64,000 nt of DNA from Clostridiales bacterium (GCA_003525905.1 DQIA01000037.1:5393-69392), one strand, 5' to 3'; counted from the stretch's first letter, positions 1-8,762 are shown. Numbers and translations are program-made. Notes: generated from the sequence alone by a model not told the origin.

Positions 1-260
1 TGCCGCGTCAGCTCGATCTCCTGATCGATCTGCGCCTTCTGCTCCACGACATTGAGCGTCTGAGTGTTGTTTGCGGCGATCTGTGCCTCGAGCTCCTGCT
101 TCTTCTGATCAAGCTCATCCTGCTTTGATTCCAGGCCGCTGATCTCCGTGCGGATATCCGCGGAATTGGCCGCGAAGACCGTAACAAGCAGACCTGTCAG
201 GATCGCAGCGGCCAGCAGCAGCGCGATGACGGAGATGATGACTCTTCTGTACTTATACAT
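1..260 (-). CDS. M23/EnvC-type murein hydrolase activator, N-terminal part (runs off the left edge)
   Basis: Reading the minus strand from an ATG at 260 gives about 86 residues before the window ends. They comprise a short basic N-terminus (MYKYRRV), one hydrophobic segment (about residues 8-30) that is a signal anchor or signal peptide, and then a Glu/Gln/Lys-rich coiled coil (ESKQDELDQKKQELEAQ). This is the usual start of EnvC/NlpD-type or M23 peptidases that work with FtsEX. It lies 24 bases after ftsX on the same strand, so ftsE-ftsX-hydrolase is likely one operon in which FtsEX controls a peptidoglycan hydrolase during division or sporulation. The catalytic domain is outside the window, so M23 is inferred from context. 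Confidence 0.72.
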   Translation of the reverse strand, partial: MYKYRRVIISVIALLLAAAILTGLLVTVFAANSADIRTEISGLESKQDELDQKKQELEAQIAANNTQTLNVVEQKAQIDQEIELTR

Positions 261-284
261 AGTATACCCTCCTGTGCGCGTATT

Positions 285-1169
285 TCAGACCTTCAGGAAT
301 TTCCGGATGGACATCAGGCTGCCCACAACGCCGATCAGCAGACCCGTGACCACGCACACCAGCGCGACCGGCAGAGCGACCGTGCTGAACGAGACGACGT
401 GGAGGAAGCTGAGCTGACCGGAGCTGGCAATGGCGCCGCGGATGGCCTCGTACAGGCCCCACTCGAGGAAGAACGAGCACACGGCGCCCAGCAGGCCGAG
501 GATGAAGCCCTCGACCACAAACGGCAGACGGATAAAGCCGTTCGTGGCGCCGACCATGCGCATGATGGCGATCTCCTCGCGGCGGTCGAACATGGCAAGC
601 TTGATCGTATTGGAAATAATAATGAGCGACACGATGAGCAGCACGGCAGCGATGCAGGCCGAAACAATGGACAGCACGTTGCGGATCGTGGACATGGCGT
701 TGGCGACCGTCGGATCGGAATAGATGGTCGCAACGCCGGGCACCTGCTTCAGCGCGTCGATGGTCTCCTGCAGCTTGGAGTTGTCCTCCAGCGTGACGAT
801 GTACTGGTCGCGCATGGTCTCGGCGGTCACGCCGTCGTACATGACGGCGTCATATTCCTTGACGAACGTCTGCAGAGCCTCCTCGCGGGAGATGAAGCGG
901 GCATCCGCGACATTGTCGATCAGATTGATACGGGAGCCGACGCTCTTGGCCTCGGCCTCGGTGTAGCTCTCGTCGATGCAGATGAGGACCTCGTTCTCCT
1001 TCTGCAGATCATCGACAATCAGGCCGATGTTATAGGTGATAAGGCCGAAGCTCGTGACGATCACGAGGCAGGCCACGGTGATGCAGACTGCGGCAAAGGA
1101 CATAAAGCCATGCTTGAAGATCGCCTTCGTGCCCTCGCCGACGAGAAAGCTGAAATTATTGTGCTTCAT
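285..1169 (-). CDS. ftsX: Cell division ABC transporter permease FtsX
   Basis: This 294-residue protein has the FtsX plan. A cytoplasmic N-terminus is followed by TM1 (about residues 20-45), an extracellular domain of roughly 110 residues (about 50-165), and three more TM helices (about 175-200, 220-245 and 265-290). The segment between TM2 and TM3 carries the conserved 'REEIAIMRMVGAT' type motif. FtsX is the membrane half of FtsEX, which uses ATP hydrolysis by FtsE to switch on cell-wall hydrolases. Its start overlaps the end of ftsE by 14 bases, which indicates translational coupling. The start ATG at 1169 matches the family N-terminus. Confidence 0.96.
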   Translation of the reverse strand: MKHNNFSFLVGEGTKAIFKHGFMSFAAVCITVACLVIVTSFGLITYNIGLIVDDLQKENEVLICIDESYTEAEAKSVGSRINLIDNVADARFISREEALQTFVKEYDAVMYDGVTAETMRDQYIVTLEDNSKLQETIDALKQVPGVATIYSDPTVANAMSTIRNVLSIVSACIAAVLLIVSLIIISNTIKLAMFDRREEIAIMRMVGATNGFIRLPFVVEGFILGLLGAVCSFFLEWGLYEAIRGAIASSGQLSFLHVVSFSTVALPVALVCVVTGLLIGVVGSLMSIRKFLKV

Positions 1170-1845
1170 AGCTGTAATACCCGTCCATTCCGTCGCTGAC
1201 GACTCTGCCCTCGTCGATGGCGACTACGCGCTTGGTGAAGCGGTCCACCAGGCCCTTTTCGTGCGTAACGACCATGACCGTCGTGCCGAGCGCATTGATC
1301 TGCTCGAGCAGGAGCATGATCTCAAACGAACGCTGCGGGTCGAGGTTGCCGGTCGGCTCATCGGCGATGATCATCGTCGGATTGTTGATGAGCGCGCGGG
1401 CAATGGCCACACGCTGCTGCTCGCCGCCGGACAGCTCGTTCGGCAGACGGCGGCCCTTGTTCTCCAGCCCGACCAGCTCCAGCACATAGGGCACGCGCTT
1501 TTTGATCTCCTTCGGCGCTGCGCCGATGACGCGCATGGCGAACGCGACGTTCTCATAGACCGTCTTGTTCTCAATGAGGCGGAAGTCTTGGAAAATAACG
1601 CCGAGCGTGCGGCGCATATAGGGGATGGACGCGCGCTTGATGGACTCGAGCTGATAGCCGTTAACCAGCACCGAGCCGGACGTCGGTTTGAGCTCCGCCG
1701 TCAACAGCTTGATGATGGTAGACTTGCCGGAGCCGGACGGACCGACCAGAAACACGAACTCGCCGTCATCAATGTGCATATCGATGCCGTTGAGCGCGTG
1801 CGTGCCGGTCTCATATGTTTTTGTGACGTTTACCAAATCGATCAT
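1156..1845 (-). CDS. ftsE: Cell division ATP-binding protein FtsE
   Basis: A 229-residue ABC ATPase with Walker [10 protein letters not shown] (about 35-43), the signature [14 protein letters not shown] (about 138-151), Walker [13 protein letters not shown] and the switch His in VTHE. The opening '[21 protein letters not shown]' style and the [15 protein letters not shown] stretch are typical of FtsE rather than LolD. It pairs with FtsX downstream. It is the first gene of the ftsEX-hydrolase group and is preceded by about 90 bases of AT-rich sequence in which I could not fix a clear promoter. Confidence 0.97.
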   Translation of the reverse strand: MIDLVNVTKTYETGTHALNGIDMHIDDGEFVFLVGPSGSGKSTIIKLLTAELKPTSGSVLVNGYQLESIKRASIPYMRRTLGVIFQDFRLIENKTVYENVAFAMRVIGAAPKEIKKRVPYVLELVGLENKGRRLPNELSGGEQQRVAIARALINNPTMIIADEPTGNLDPQRSFEIMLLLEQINALGTTVMVVTHEKGLVDRFTKRVVAIDEGRVVSDGMDGYYSYEAQ

Positions 1846-1934
1846 AAATCACACCAGTTTCTTACTCAACTATTAAATAAATATTGAAATGTCCGTACCA
1901 ACGGCGCTGCAGCCGTGCAGCGTTCCGCGGAGGA

Positions 1935-3029
1935 TCAGATCATACGGTTGTCGCGGGAGGCCAGATACTTCTTGACCATGAGGGCGACCTTGAAGATGAT
2001 GGCGTCGTCGAACTCGCGCAGGTCGAGGCCCGTGAGCTTCTTGATCTTCTCCAGACGGTAGACCAGCGTATTGCGGTGGACGAACAGCTTGCGGGAGGTC
2101 TCGGAGACATTCAGGCTGTTCTCAAAGAACATGTTGATGGTGAACAACGTCTCCTGATCGAGCGACTCGATGGAATTCTTGCGGAAGACCTCGGAAAGGA
2201 AGATCTCGCACAGTGTGGTTGGCAGCTGATAGATCAGGCGGCCGATGCCAAGGTTTTCATAATTGATGACGGTCTTTTCGGTATCGAAGACCTTGCCGAC
2301 CTCGATGGCGACCTGCGCCTCCTTGTAGGAATCGGCCAGCTCGCGCAGATGCTCGGAGATCGTGCCGATGCCGATGGTCGTGCGCACGAACAGCTCGGAC
2401 TTCAGCCGCTCCTCGATCGTGCGGCCGACGCGGGTCAGCTCCTCGCCCGTCGTGTCCGCCGGGACCTGACGCACGAGCGCGATATCCGTCTCGTTGACAT
2501 TGATGACAAAGTCCTGCTGCGTGTCGGGGTACATGCTCTGCAGCAGCTCCACGACGGCCACGTCCGAACGGCCGACCTGCCGGACGAGATAGACCGCGCG
2601 CGGCAGCTCCGTCGGGAAATGCAGCTCCTTCGCGCGGATATAGATGTCGCCCGGAAGGATATTGTCCGTGATGATGTTCTTGACGAAGGTCCCTTTGTCG
2701 TGCTTTTCTTCATAATAGGCCTTTGCGGAATTCAGGGAGACCTGCGTCATGCGCACAAGCATCTCGGCCTGTGCGTCCGTTCCGAGCACAAAGGCGGAGT
2801 AGCCATAGGCAGGGTTCCAGCCCTTGAGCGCGTAGAACGTATACGGCTCCTCACGCACCGGGTTCTCCAGCATGGCGGCCACCGCCGTGGCGGCATCCGG
2901 CCACTTTTCGCCGATGAGCGTGGTATCGCTGCAGGAGATGACATTCCCTTCTGCATCGATCACACCGATGGTGGTCTGTGCGGCTTCGCTGAGCTGGAGC
3001 AGTACGCCCTGAAACATACGACTTGACAT
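1935..3029 (-). CDS. CdaR/PucR-family transcriptional regulator
   Basis: A 364-residue protein. The N-terminal ~130 residues look like a putative sugar-diacid/small-ligand sensing domain (QTTIGVIDAEGNVISCSD). The middle resembles the GGDEF-like CdaR linker (TTIGIGTISEHLRELADSYKEAQ). The last ~60 residues form the PucR C-terminal helix-turn-helix (NVSETSRKLFVHRNTLVYRLEKIK). Such proteins usually activate catabolic genes in response to a metabolite. None of the neighbours is an obvious target, so the ligand is unknown. The start at 3029 has a strong AAGGAGG site 8 bases upstream and its own promoter at 3087-3115. Confidence 0.88.
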   Translation of the reverse strand: MSSRMFQGVLLQLSEAAQTTIGVIDAEGNVISCSDTTLIGEKWPDAATAVAAMLENPVREEPYTFYALKGWNPAYGYSAFVLGTDAQAEMLVRMTQVSLNSAKAYYEEKHDKGTFVKNIITDNILPGDIYIRAKELHFPTELPRAVYLVRQVGRSDVAVVELLQSMYPDTQQDFVINVNETDIALVRQVPADTTGEELTRVGRTIEERLKSELFVRTTIGIGTISEHLRELADSYKEAQVAIEVGKVFDTEKTVINYENLGIGRLIYQLPTTLCEIFLSEVFRKNSIESLDQETLFTINMFFENSLNVSETSRKLFVHRNTLVYRLEKIKKLTGLDLREFDDAIIFKVALMVKKYLASRDNRMI

Positions 3030-3086
3030 AAGCCGTCCTCCTTACGCCAAAGACAAAGTGTCGATATTCGGCAAAATTATGCTAGT

Positions 3087-3115
3087 ATCATACTATTTTT
3101 TTCGGCAGAATGCAA
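3087..3115 (-). promoter_or_regulatory. Sigma-A-type promoter for the CdaR/PucR-family gene
   Basis: On the minus strand, -35 TTGCAT (3110-3115) and -10 TATGAT (3087-3092) are separated by 17 bases and sit 58 bases upstream of the start codon in a clearly AT-rich stretch. Confidence 0.65.
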
Positions 3116-3195
3116 TAGGTTTTCGGCATTTTATTTCAAATCATAGGTACTTTTTTATGGAAGTTTCCGACTTTTTCGTTAAATTATCCAGTTTT

Positions 3196-3945
3196 TCAGA
3201 GCATATTTCTAATTTTTTGTACATGTTTTTCCAGATAGGCTTCGTCAAATTCCACAGTTTCCAAAAGTCGAATTTCGCCGCATGTCAGCTCGCGTGTCAT
3301 TCCCATTGGGAGCGCTCCAAGCTCGAGTCCGCCCTCGGCAATTCGACGAAGCGCCGTGACCGGCATGCCGCGGCTGGCCAGCATCCGGCGCACCTGATGG
3401 TACTTTCCCTCGCACACGGCCACAAGGCTGCGGCCGGGGCCGAGCGGGCGGAGATAAGCCGGGCGGCAGACCGTTCCGTCGCGCAGCGTGAGCCCGGCGC
3501 GGAAGGCGGCGCAGTCCGCCTCCCCGGCCTCGCCCTCGTGGACGGCATCATAAATTTTCCAGACCGCATGGCGCGGCGAGATGAGCCGGTGCGCCAGCTG
3601 TCCGTCGTCCGTCAGAAGCAGCAGGCCGGACGTATCCTTGTCCAGCCGCCCGACGGGTGCAAGGCCGCGGTACTGCGGCGGCAGCAGCTCCATCACGGTG
3701 CGGTCGCGGGGATCGTCCGTCGAGGTCACATAGCCAGTCGGCTTGTGCAGCAGCAGAACGACCGGCCCGCGCGGGCCGACCGCCTCGCCGTCGAGCGTGA
3801 CGCGGTCCGATGTTTCGTCGATCTTCTGCTCCGGGGCTGAAGCGGGAACGTCATTGACGCGCACCCGCCCGGCGCGGATGATGGTCCGCAGCTCGCGGCG
3901 CGAGGCCACACCGGCCTCCGATAAAAACCTGTCCAGACGCTGCAT
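3196..3945 (-). CDS. RsuA/RluB-family 16S/23S rRNA pseudouridine synthase
   Basis: A 249-residue protein with an N-terminal S4 RNA-binding domain (MQRLDRFLSEAGVASRRE, about residues 1-60) and a pseudouridine synthase domain with the catalytic-Asp motif GRLDKDTSGLLLLT (about 100-113). Later come the HAVWKIYDA and GKYHQVRRM motifs of the RsuA/RluB/RluE/RluF group. I chose the ATG at 3945 because an AAGGAGG site lies 8 bases upstream and the S4 domain starts at once; an in-frame start farther upstream (4002) has no such site. Which uridine it modifies cannot be told from sequence alone. Confidence 0.93.
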   Translation of the reverse strand: MQRLDRFLSEAGVASRRELRTIIRAGRVRVNDVPASAPEQKIDETSDRVTLDGEAVGPRGPVVLLLHKPTGYVTSTDDPRDRTVMELLPPQYRGLAPVGRLDKDTSGLLLLTDDGQLAHRLISPRHAVWKIYDAVHEGEAGEADCAAFRAGLTLRDGTVCRPAYLRPLGPGRSLVAVCEGKYHQVRRMLASRGMPVTALRRIAEGGLELGALPMGMTRELTCGEIRLLETVEFDEAYLEKHVQKIRNML

Positions 3946-4030
3946 CCGTCTGCCTCCTTCCGGCATAACCGTCCCCTGTGGGACATACATTGGAGTGACC
4001 ATAAAAACCTGTTTAAGGGGGAGCTACATC

Positions 4031-4600
4031 ATGTTTGTCATGACTGCAAAGCTGTCAAAGCCGCGGCTGATCGCCGCAGGCGTCCTGATCCTGGCCGTTG
4101 TGATCCTGGTCGTTGCGCTCGTCTCCGGCGGCGGAGGCGGATCGGCGGACGCGCCCGACGGAGCGACGAACGACGCGCGCCTTGCCTATCTCGCGGGCTT
4201 CGGCTGGAGCGTGAACGGTACGCCGAAGCAGACGCAGCAGGTCCGCATTCCCAAGTCGGCCGACGACCGCGTCTTCTCGCGCTACAACGCGCTGCAGAAA
4301 AGTCAGGGCTTCGATCTCACGGCGCACGCGGGCAAGGAGGCCACGCGCTATGTCTATGAGATCCTGAATTACCCGGACGCCTCCGCGCCGGTCTACGCCA
4401 GCGTGCTCGTGCTCGACGGGCACATCATCGGCGGAGACATCACGGACACTGCGCCCGGCGGCGCCATCCACGGCTTCTGCAAGCCCGGCACCACGGCACC
4501 GAACGCCGAGCCGTCCGAGGCAACGGAGGCCGGAACGGAGACCGAGGCCGGAACGGAAGAACCGACGGAGCCCTCCGCCGAGCCTTCAACCACATCCTAA
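4031..4600 (+). CDS. DUF4830-type membrane-anchored protein
   Basis: A 189-residue protein with one N-terminal membrane segment (about residues 12-33), a Gly-rich linker, and a compact domain (about 45-150) containing LAYLAGFGWSVN, YNALQKSQGFDL and VLDGHIIGGDI. I recognise these as the DUF4830 pattern found in many Clostridia. The last ~40 residues are a low-complexity Glu/Thr/Ala/Pro tail, probably unstructured. Function is unknown. It is divergent from the pseudouridine synthase and precedes the FMN riboswitch, but there is no sign that it belongs to the riboflavin unit. The start has a GGGGGAG site upstream. Confidence 0.72.
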   Translation: MFVMTAKLSKPRLIAAGVLILAVVILVVALVSGGGGGSADAPDGATNDARLAYLAGFGWSVNGTPKQTQQVRIPKSADDRVFSRYNALQKSQGFDLTAHAGKEATRYVYEILNYPDASAPVYASVLVLDGHIIGGDITDTAPGGAIHGFCKPGTTAPNAEPSEATEAGTETEAGTEEPTEPSAEPSTTS

Positions 4601-4607
4601 AAAACAC

Positions 4608-4635
4608 TTGCATTTTCGCTTCGTCGTGCTATAAT
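4608..4635 (+). promoter_or_regulatory. Promoter of the FMN riboswitch-ribU transcript
   Basis: -35 TTGCAT (4608-4613) and -10 TATAAT (4630-4635) are separated by 16 bases, about 25 bases before the riboswitch aptamer begins. Confidence 0.75.
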
Positions 4636-4659
4636 GACAGCAGCCAATCGAATACGACT

Positions 4660-4777
4660 CTTCAGGGCAGGGTGAAATTCCCGACCGGCGGTAAAGTCCG
4701 CGAGCGCGCTGCGCATGATCCGGTGAGATTCCGGGACCGACAGTACAGTCTGGATGAAAGAAGAATCGGCTGGCGCA
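4660..4777 (+). ncRNA. FMN riboswitch (RFN element)
   Basis: The conserved RFN blocks are all present in order: the 5' strand with CAGGGTGAAATTCCCGACCG and GGCGGT, a variable helix, then GATCCGGTGAGATTCCG, GACCGACAGT, and the 3' closing strand AGTCTGGATGAAAGAAG. FMN riboswitches turn off riboflavin synthesis or uptake when FMN is plentiful. Here the element lies between a promoter and a terminator hairpin (4801-4836) in front of ribU, so control by premature transcription termination is expected. Confidence 0.97.
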
Positions 4778-4800
4778 CCTGTCCGTGTTTCCTGCCGTTT

Positions 4801-4836
4801 ACCCGAGGGATCGTATCCTTCGGGTGTATTTTTTTC
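4801..4836 (+). terminator. Riboswitch expression-platform terminator
   Basis: The stem ACCCGAGGGA / TCCTTCGGGT (4801-4825) is followed by a run of T to 4836. It lies between the FMN aptamer and the ribU ribosome binding site and is therefore the regulated terminator. Confidence 0.85.
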
Positions 4837-4849
4837 TCAGGAGGCAACC

Positions 4850-5506
4850 ATGAAACACGAAAAAATGAAAAAACTGACCGTTCTGGCCATGCTGAGCGCC
4901 ATTGCCTATATCGCAGTCGCGCTGCTGCGCTTCCCGGTCGTCCTGTTCCTCAGCTATGAGCCGAAGGACGTCATCATCGCCATCGGCGGCTTCCTCTACG
5001 GGCCGCTGGCCGCACTGGGCATCTCGCTTGTCGTCTCGTTCATCGAGATGCTGACCATCAGCTCCACGGGCTGGATCGGCTTTGTGATGAACTTCCTCAG
5101 CTCCGCCGCCTTTGCGGGCACGGCCGCCCTGCTCTACCGCAAAAAGCGCACGCAGGGCAGCGCCATTGCGGGCCTGTTCGGCGGCGCGCTGCTTATGACC
5201 GTGCTCATGCTGCTGTGGAATTATCTCATCACGCCGCTGTACATGCACACGGCCCGCGCCGACGTCGCCGCGATGCTCGTGCCGGTGTTCCTGCCGTTCA
5301 ACCTGCTCAAGGGCTGCCTGAACGCCACGATCACCGTGCTGCTCTACAAGCCCGTCGTGCAGGGACTGCGCCATGCGCACCTGCTGCCGCCGAGCAAAAC
5401 GCCCGGCCGCATGCCGGTCAAGCGCCGTCTGGCCGTGTGGCTCGGCGCACTGGCCGTTCTGGCCGTGTGCATCGTGCTCATTCTGATCTTGCACGGAACG
5501 ATCTGA
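4850..5506 (+). CDS. ribU: Riboflavin ECF transporter S component RibU
   Basis: A 218-residue, very hydrophobic protein with about six TM helices. Near the N-terminus it has the S-component signature (KKLTVLAMLSAIAYI) and the RibU-type YEPKDVIIAIGGFLYGP segment. RibU binds riboflavin outside the cell and needs the shared EcfAA'T module, which is not in this window. The FMN riboswitch directly upstream supports the substrate assignment. The ATG at 4850 follows a CAGGAGG site. The C-terminal ~40 residues add a basic stretch and one further hydrophobic helix not required in all RibU proteins. The gene is convergent with the HAD gene, with only three bases between stops. Confidence 0.95.
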   Translation: MKHEKMKKLTVLAMLSAIAYIAVALLRFPVVLFLSYEPKDVIIAIGGFLYGPLAALGISLVVSFIEMLTISSTGWIGFVMNFLSSAAFAGTAALLYRKKRTQGSAIAGLFGGALLMTVLMLLWNYLITPLYMHTARADVAAMLVPVFLPFNLLKGCLNATITVLLYKPVVQGLRHAHLLPPSKTPGRMPVKRRLAVWLGALAVLAVCIVLILILHGTI

Positions 5507-5509
5507 GTC

Positions 5510-6124
5510 TCAGAGGCGCAGCAGATCGGTAAAATGATCGATGCGCTTATCCCAGTGCGCGGGCTTGCCGAAGCCGTAGGCCGCCCACACGAACGGCAGG
5601 CCCGCCTGCTCGGACGCTTCCATGTCGCCCTGCGTGTCGCCGACGTAGACCGCGTCGCGGACATTGCAGCGCTCACACAGCAGGCGCAGCGTCTGCCCCT
5701 TCGGCAGGCCCGTGTTCCCGAAGCAGTCGAAGTCGCTGATCAGGCCGCCGAGGCCGCCCTTTTCCATCAGCAGCTCGATATAGCCCTGCTGGCAGTTGCT
5801 GACGATGAACAGGCGGTTCGTTTTGTGCAGCTCCGTGAGCGTTTCCTTGACGCCGGGGTAGAAAATATGGCACGGATCGCGGCGCAGGCGCGCCATCTCG
5901 CCGTCCATGCAGCGGTCCATGACCTCCATGGCCTGCTCCTGCGGGACGCCGGGCACCACGACCTGCGCGATCTCCGTCATGGTCTTGCCGAACAGCGGAC
6001 GGATGCTCTGCTCCGTGCAGTGCGGCGCAAAGCCCATGCTCTGCAGACCGTCGTTCCAGCCCTCGGCTACGAGGGCCACGGCATCCCAGAGCGTGCCGTC
6101 GACATCAAAAATCAAGCTTTCCAT
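5510..6124 (-). CDS. HAD-superfamily hydrolase (phosphoglycolate phosphatase-like)
   Basis: A 204-residue HAD phosphatase with motif I DVDGTLWD (about residues 7-14), motif II IVSNCQ (about 108-113), a motif III lysine in GLPKGQ, and motif IV YVGDTQGDMEAS (about 169-180). The helical cap lies between motifs I and II. The closest general resemblance is to Gph/PgmB-like small phosphatases, but the substrate cannot be assigned. It has its own promoter (6157-6185) and a GGGAG site 8 bases before the ATG. Confidence 0.88.
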   Translation of the reverse strand: MESLIFDVDGTLWDAVALVAEGWNDGLQSMGFAPHCTEQSIRPLFGKTMTEIAQVVVPGVPQEQAMEVMDRCMDGEMARLRRDPCHIFYPGVKETLTELHKTNRLFIVSNCQQGYIELLMEKGGLGGLISDFDCFGNTGLPKGQTLRLLCERCNVRDAVYVGDTQGDMEASEQAGLPFVWAAYGFGKPAHWDKRIDHFTDLLRL

Positions 6125-6156
6125 TGCTGATACTCCCTATTGTGACGTTTTCTCCT

Positions 6157-6185
6157 ATTGTACCGATTTTCGGTGCTCCCGTCAA
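6157..6185 (-). promoter_or_regulatory. Promoter of the HAD hydrolase gene
   Basis: Minus-strand -35 TTGACG (6180-6185) and -10 TACAAT (6157-6162) have a 17-base spacer, about 33 bases before the start codon. Confidence 0.65.
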
Positions 6186-6197
6186 CCCATAGATAAA

Positions 6198-6239
6198 GCC
6201 CGGTGCGAAGCAGCGTTCTGTTCCGCACCGGGCCGTTTT
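6198..6239. terminator. Hairpin terminator after the metal ATPase gene
   Basis: GCCCGGTGCG pairs with CGCACCGGGC (6198-6232). On the plus strand it is followed by six T; on the minus strand by a weaker TTTA. It lies directly after the ATPase stop codon and overlaps the upstream region of the HAD gene. Confidence 0.7.
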
Positions 6240-8342
6240 TTATGCGTTGTTCTGCTCCGTATTTTCCGGCAGCAGGTTTGTCATGCTGCGCAGGCTGATG
6301 CCGAGCGTCGACATGTTGTGCAGCAGGGCGGAAAGCGTCGGCTGGATGACGCCCGTCACGCCCAGGATAATGAGCATGAGGTTGAAGCTGACGATGAACC
6401 GGTAATTCCGGTCGATGCGTCCCATAAGGGCCTCGCTCAGGCGGCGCAGCGTCACAAGCTCGAACAGGTCCTGCGACGAGATCGTGATATCGGCGATCTC
6501 GCGGGCAATGGCCGCGCCCGTGTTGATGGCGATGCCTGCATCCGCCTCGGACAGGGCCGGGGTGTCGTTCACGCCGTCGCCGATCATGATGACCGTGTGG
6601 CCCTCGGCGCGGCGGGCGCGGATGTAGGCCGCCTTGTCCTCCGGCAGAACTCCCGCGTGGTATTCGTCCACGCCGACGGCGCGCGCCACGGCGGCAGCCG
6701 TCTTTTCATTGTCGCCCGTCATCATGACGATGTGCGCGATCCCCTGCTCATGCAGAGCGCGGACGGCATCCGCCGCCTCGGCCCGGAGCGGGTCGGAGAT
6801 GCACACGACGGCGGCAAGTTCGCCGGAAATGGCCAGATACAGATGGGAGTAGGCATCGGAAAGACCGTCGAATTTTGCCTCGTCGCCCTCCGGCACCCGG
6901 CATCCCTCATCCTCAAACACGAAGTGATAGCTGCCGATGATGACCTTCTTGCCCTCGACGGTGCTCGAGATGCCGTGCGCCACGACATACTCCACGCTGG
7001 AGTGATATTCCTCGTGGTTCAGGCCGCGTACGCGCGCCTCCTCTACGACGGCATTGGCCAGCGAGTGCGGATAGTGCTCCTCGAGGCAGGCAGCCAGACG
7101 CAGCATATCGTCCTCGCGGCGGCCGCCGAACGTAACGATCTCCGCCACGCGCGGCTGCGCATAGGTCAGCGTGCCCGTCTTATCGAACACGATCGTATCC
7201 GCTTTGGCAACGGCTTCGAGGAAGCGCCCGCCCTTGACGGACATGTGCCGGGCATTGCTCTCGCGCATGGCAGACAGCACGGCGATCGGCATGGCAAGCT
7301 TCAGGGCGCAGGAGAAGTCCACCATCAGAACGGCAAGCGTCTTGGTGATATTCCGGGTAAACAGCCACACGAGGGCCGTTCCGCCGAGCGTATAGGGCAC
7401 GAGCCGGTCCGCCAGACGGGAGGCGCGGTCCTCCGCCGTGGATTTCAGCTTTTCGGACTCCTCGATCATGCGGACGATGCGGTCATAGCGGCCACCGCCC
7501 ATGGTCTTTTCGACCGTGATGAGGCACTCGCCCTCCTCCACGACCGTTCCGGCATAGGCATAGCTGCCCGGCTTCTTGCGCACGGGGAGCGACTCGCCCG
7601 TCATGGACGACTGGTTCACCATGGCCTCGCCGCCGGTCACGCGGCCGTCGAGCGGGATCATGTTGCCGGTACGGACGACGACGCAGTCGCCCGCGTGGAT
7701 GTCCTTCACGGAGACAAGCAGCTCCTGCCCGTCCGCGCCGCGCACCCACGCGCGGTCGACGTTCAGCGCCATGGCCCCCGCCAGATCGGCGATGGACTTT
7801 TTGTGCGTCCAGTCCTCCAGCAGCTCGCCGAGGCCGAGCATGAACATCACGGAGCCTGCCGTGTCGAAATCGCGGCGGACCAGTGAGACCGTCACGGCCG
7901 TTGCATCGAGCACGGAGACAGAAAGCTTCCCGCGCAGCAGGGCGGAGAGACCGGCCTTGAGATAGCGCACGGAGCGCACGATGGCGATGCCCGCCCGCAC
8001 ATAGGCAGGCAGGAACAGCTTGCAGGCATAGTGGAGTGCCGTTCTCCAGACGAGTTTGTCCTCAAATTCGCGGTTCAGCGCACGGCCGGTGTGCTCCGGG
8101 ACAAGCCCGGCCTCCTCAGCCGCCGCGAATGAAAACGAGGAAAGCGCCGCAAGCACAGCGCTGCGCGCCTCGCAATATTCAATGACGGCGTCCTGCGTGC
8201 GGTCATAGACCTTGACCGACGCCACGCCGTCCACGGCGCGCATGGAATACTCCAGCAGGTCTGCCTGCCGGAGCGTCATCCGCCCGATGCACAGATGCAC
8301 ACGCAGGCGGCCCTTGGTTTCATGTAAAATTCTGCACTTCAT
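6240..8342 (-). CDS. Heavy-metal P1B-type ATPase with SCALKL membrane motif
   Basis: A 700-residue P-type ATPase. The N-terminal ~70 residues look like an HMA-fold domain without a CxxC metal site. The actuator TGES motif is near residue 248, phosphorylation site DKTGTLT near 386, the HP locus (EHYPHS) near 423, and GDGVND near 590. The metal-binding TM segment reads SCALKLAMP near 345, not the CPC/SPC of copper or zinc pumps, so the ion is uncertain (Fe, Mn or Co are candidates by elimination only). The chosen ATG at 8342 has CAGGAG upstream; it lies 53 bases after the DUF6110 gene in the same operon. Confidence 0.9.
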   Translation of the reverse strand: MKCRILHETKGRLRVHLCIGRMTLRQADLLEYSMRAVDGVASVKVYDRTQDAVIEYCEARSAVLAALSSFSFAAAEEAGLVPEHTGRALNREFEDKLVWRTALHYACKLFLPAYVRAGIAIVRSVRYLKAGLSALLRGKLSVSVLDATAVTVSLVRRDFDTAGSVMFMLGLGELLEDWTHKKSIADLAGAMALNVDRAWVRGADGQELLVSVKDIHAGDCVVVRTGNMIPLDGRVTGGEAMVNQSSMTGESLPVRKKPGSYAYAGTVVEEGECLITVEKTMGGGRYDRIVRMIEESEKLKSTAEDRASRLADRLVPYTLGGTALVWLFTRNITKTLAVLMVDFSCALKLAMPIAVLSAMRESNARHMSVKGGRFLEAVAKADTIVFDKTGTLTYAQPRVAEIVTFGGRREDDMLRLAACLEEHYPHSLANAVVEEARVRGLNHEEYHSSVEYVVAHGISSTVEGKKVIIGSYHFVFEDEGCRVPEGDEAKFDGLSDAYSHLYLAISGELAAVVCISDPLRAEAADAVRALHEQGIAHIVMMTGDNEKTAAAVARAVGVDEYHAGVLPEDKAAYIRARRAEGHTVIMIGDGVNDTPALSEADAGIAINTGAAIAREIADITISSQDLFELVTLRRLSEALMGRIDRNYRFIVSFNLMLIILGVTGVIQPTLSALLHNMSTLGISLRSMTNLLPENTEQNNA

Positions 8343-8395
8343 AGGATTCTCCTGCCCGCAGCCGGGAAGGGTTTTCCTCCCCGGCTGCACATGAT

Positions 8396-8680
8396 TCAGG
8401 CCTCGGCAGGCTCTGCAGCGGGCTCCTCCGCAGTATCGGCGATCTCCTCGCAGGCAGCGGCGGCACGCTCTTCATTGATGGCCTTCGCATCTGCCAGAAT
8501 GTCCCCGCAGTTTTCACGGAGCGTCGTAACCGTCGTCATCACGTCTTCCTTCGCACGGAGCACGGCAGCCGTCGCGTGGGTATAGACCTTTTTCGCGTCA
8601 CGGCTGCTGAGGATCCGGATCCCAGCCGTTCCGAACAGAACGCCGCCTGCAAACAGGCCAAGCTTTGCTGCAATACGCAT
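8396..8680 (-). CDS. DUF6110-like small protein, partner of the P-type ATPase
   Basis: A 94-residue protein with an N-terminal hydrophobic stretch (LGLFAGGVLFGTAGIRIL) followed by SRDAKKVYTHATAAVLRAKEDV, then an amphipathic helix and an acidic Ala/Glu tail. I recognise this as the DUF6110 pattern, which I recall occurring next to P-type metal ATPases in Firmicutes. It probably sits at the membrane and may present metal or regulate the pump; that role is inference. The ATG at 8680 has GGAGG seven bases upstream. It is the first gene of the pump operon, driven by the promoter at 8763-8791. Confidence 0.75.
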   Translation of the reverse strand: MRIAAKLGLFAGGVLFGTAGIRILSSRDAKKVYTHATAAVLRAKEDVMTTVTTLRENCGDILADAKAINEERAAAACEEIADTAEEPAAEPAEA

Positions 8681-8762
8681 ATTGATTTCCTCCAGTTTTC
8701 GTAACTTCAGAAAAAGTAAGGTTTGGCTAACATTTGACCGCACTCGCTTTTCCCGTGCCCGT

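Noticed and set aside
5907..7886. A 659-codon plus-strand frame opposite the metal ATPase, and similar long antisense frames elsewhere (for example 17366-19024, 20499-21884, 40239-42077, 53957-55708)
   Set aside because: All are rich in His, Arg, Gly and Gln, lie opposite genes with clear motifs, and lack translation signals.
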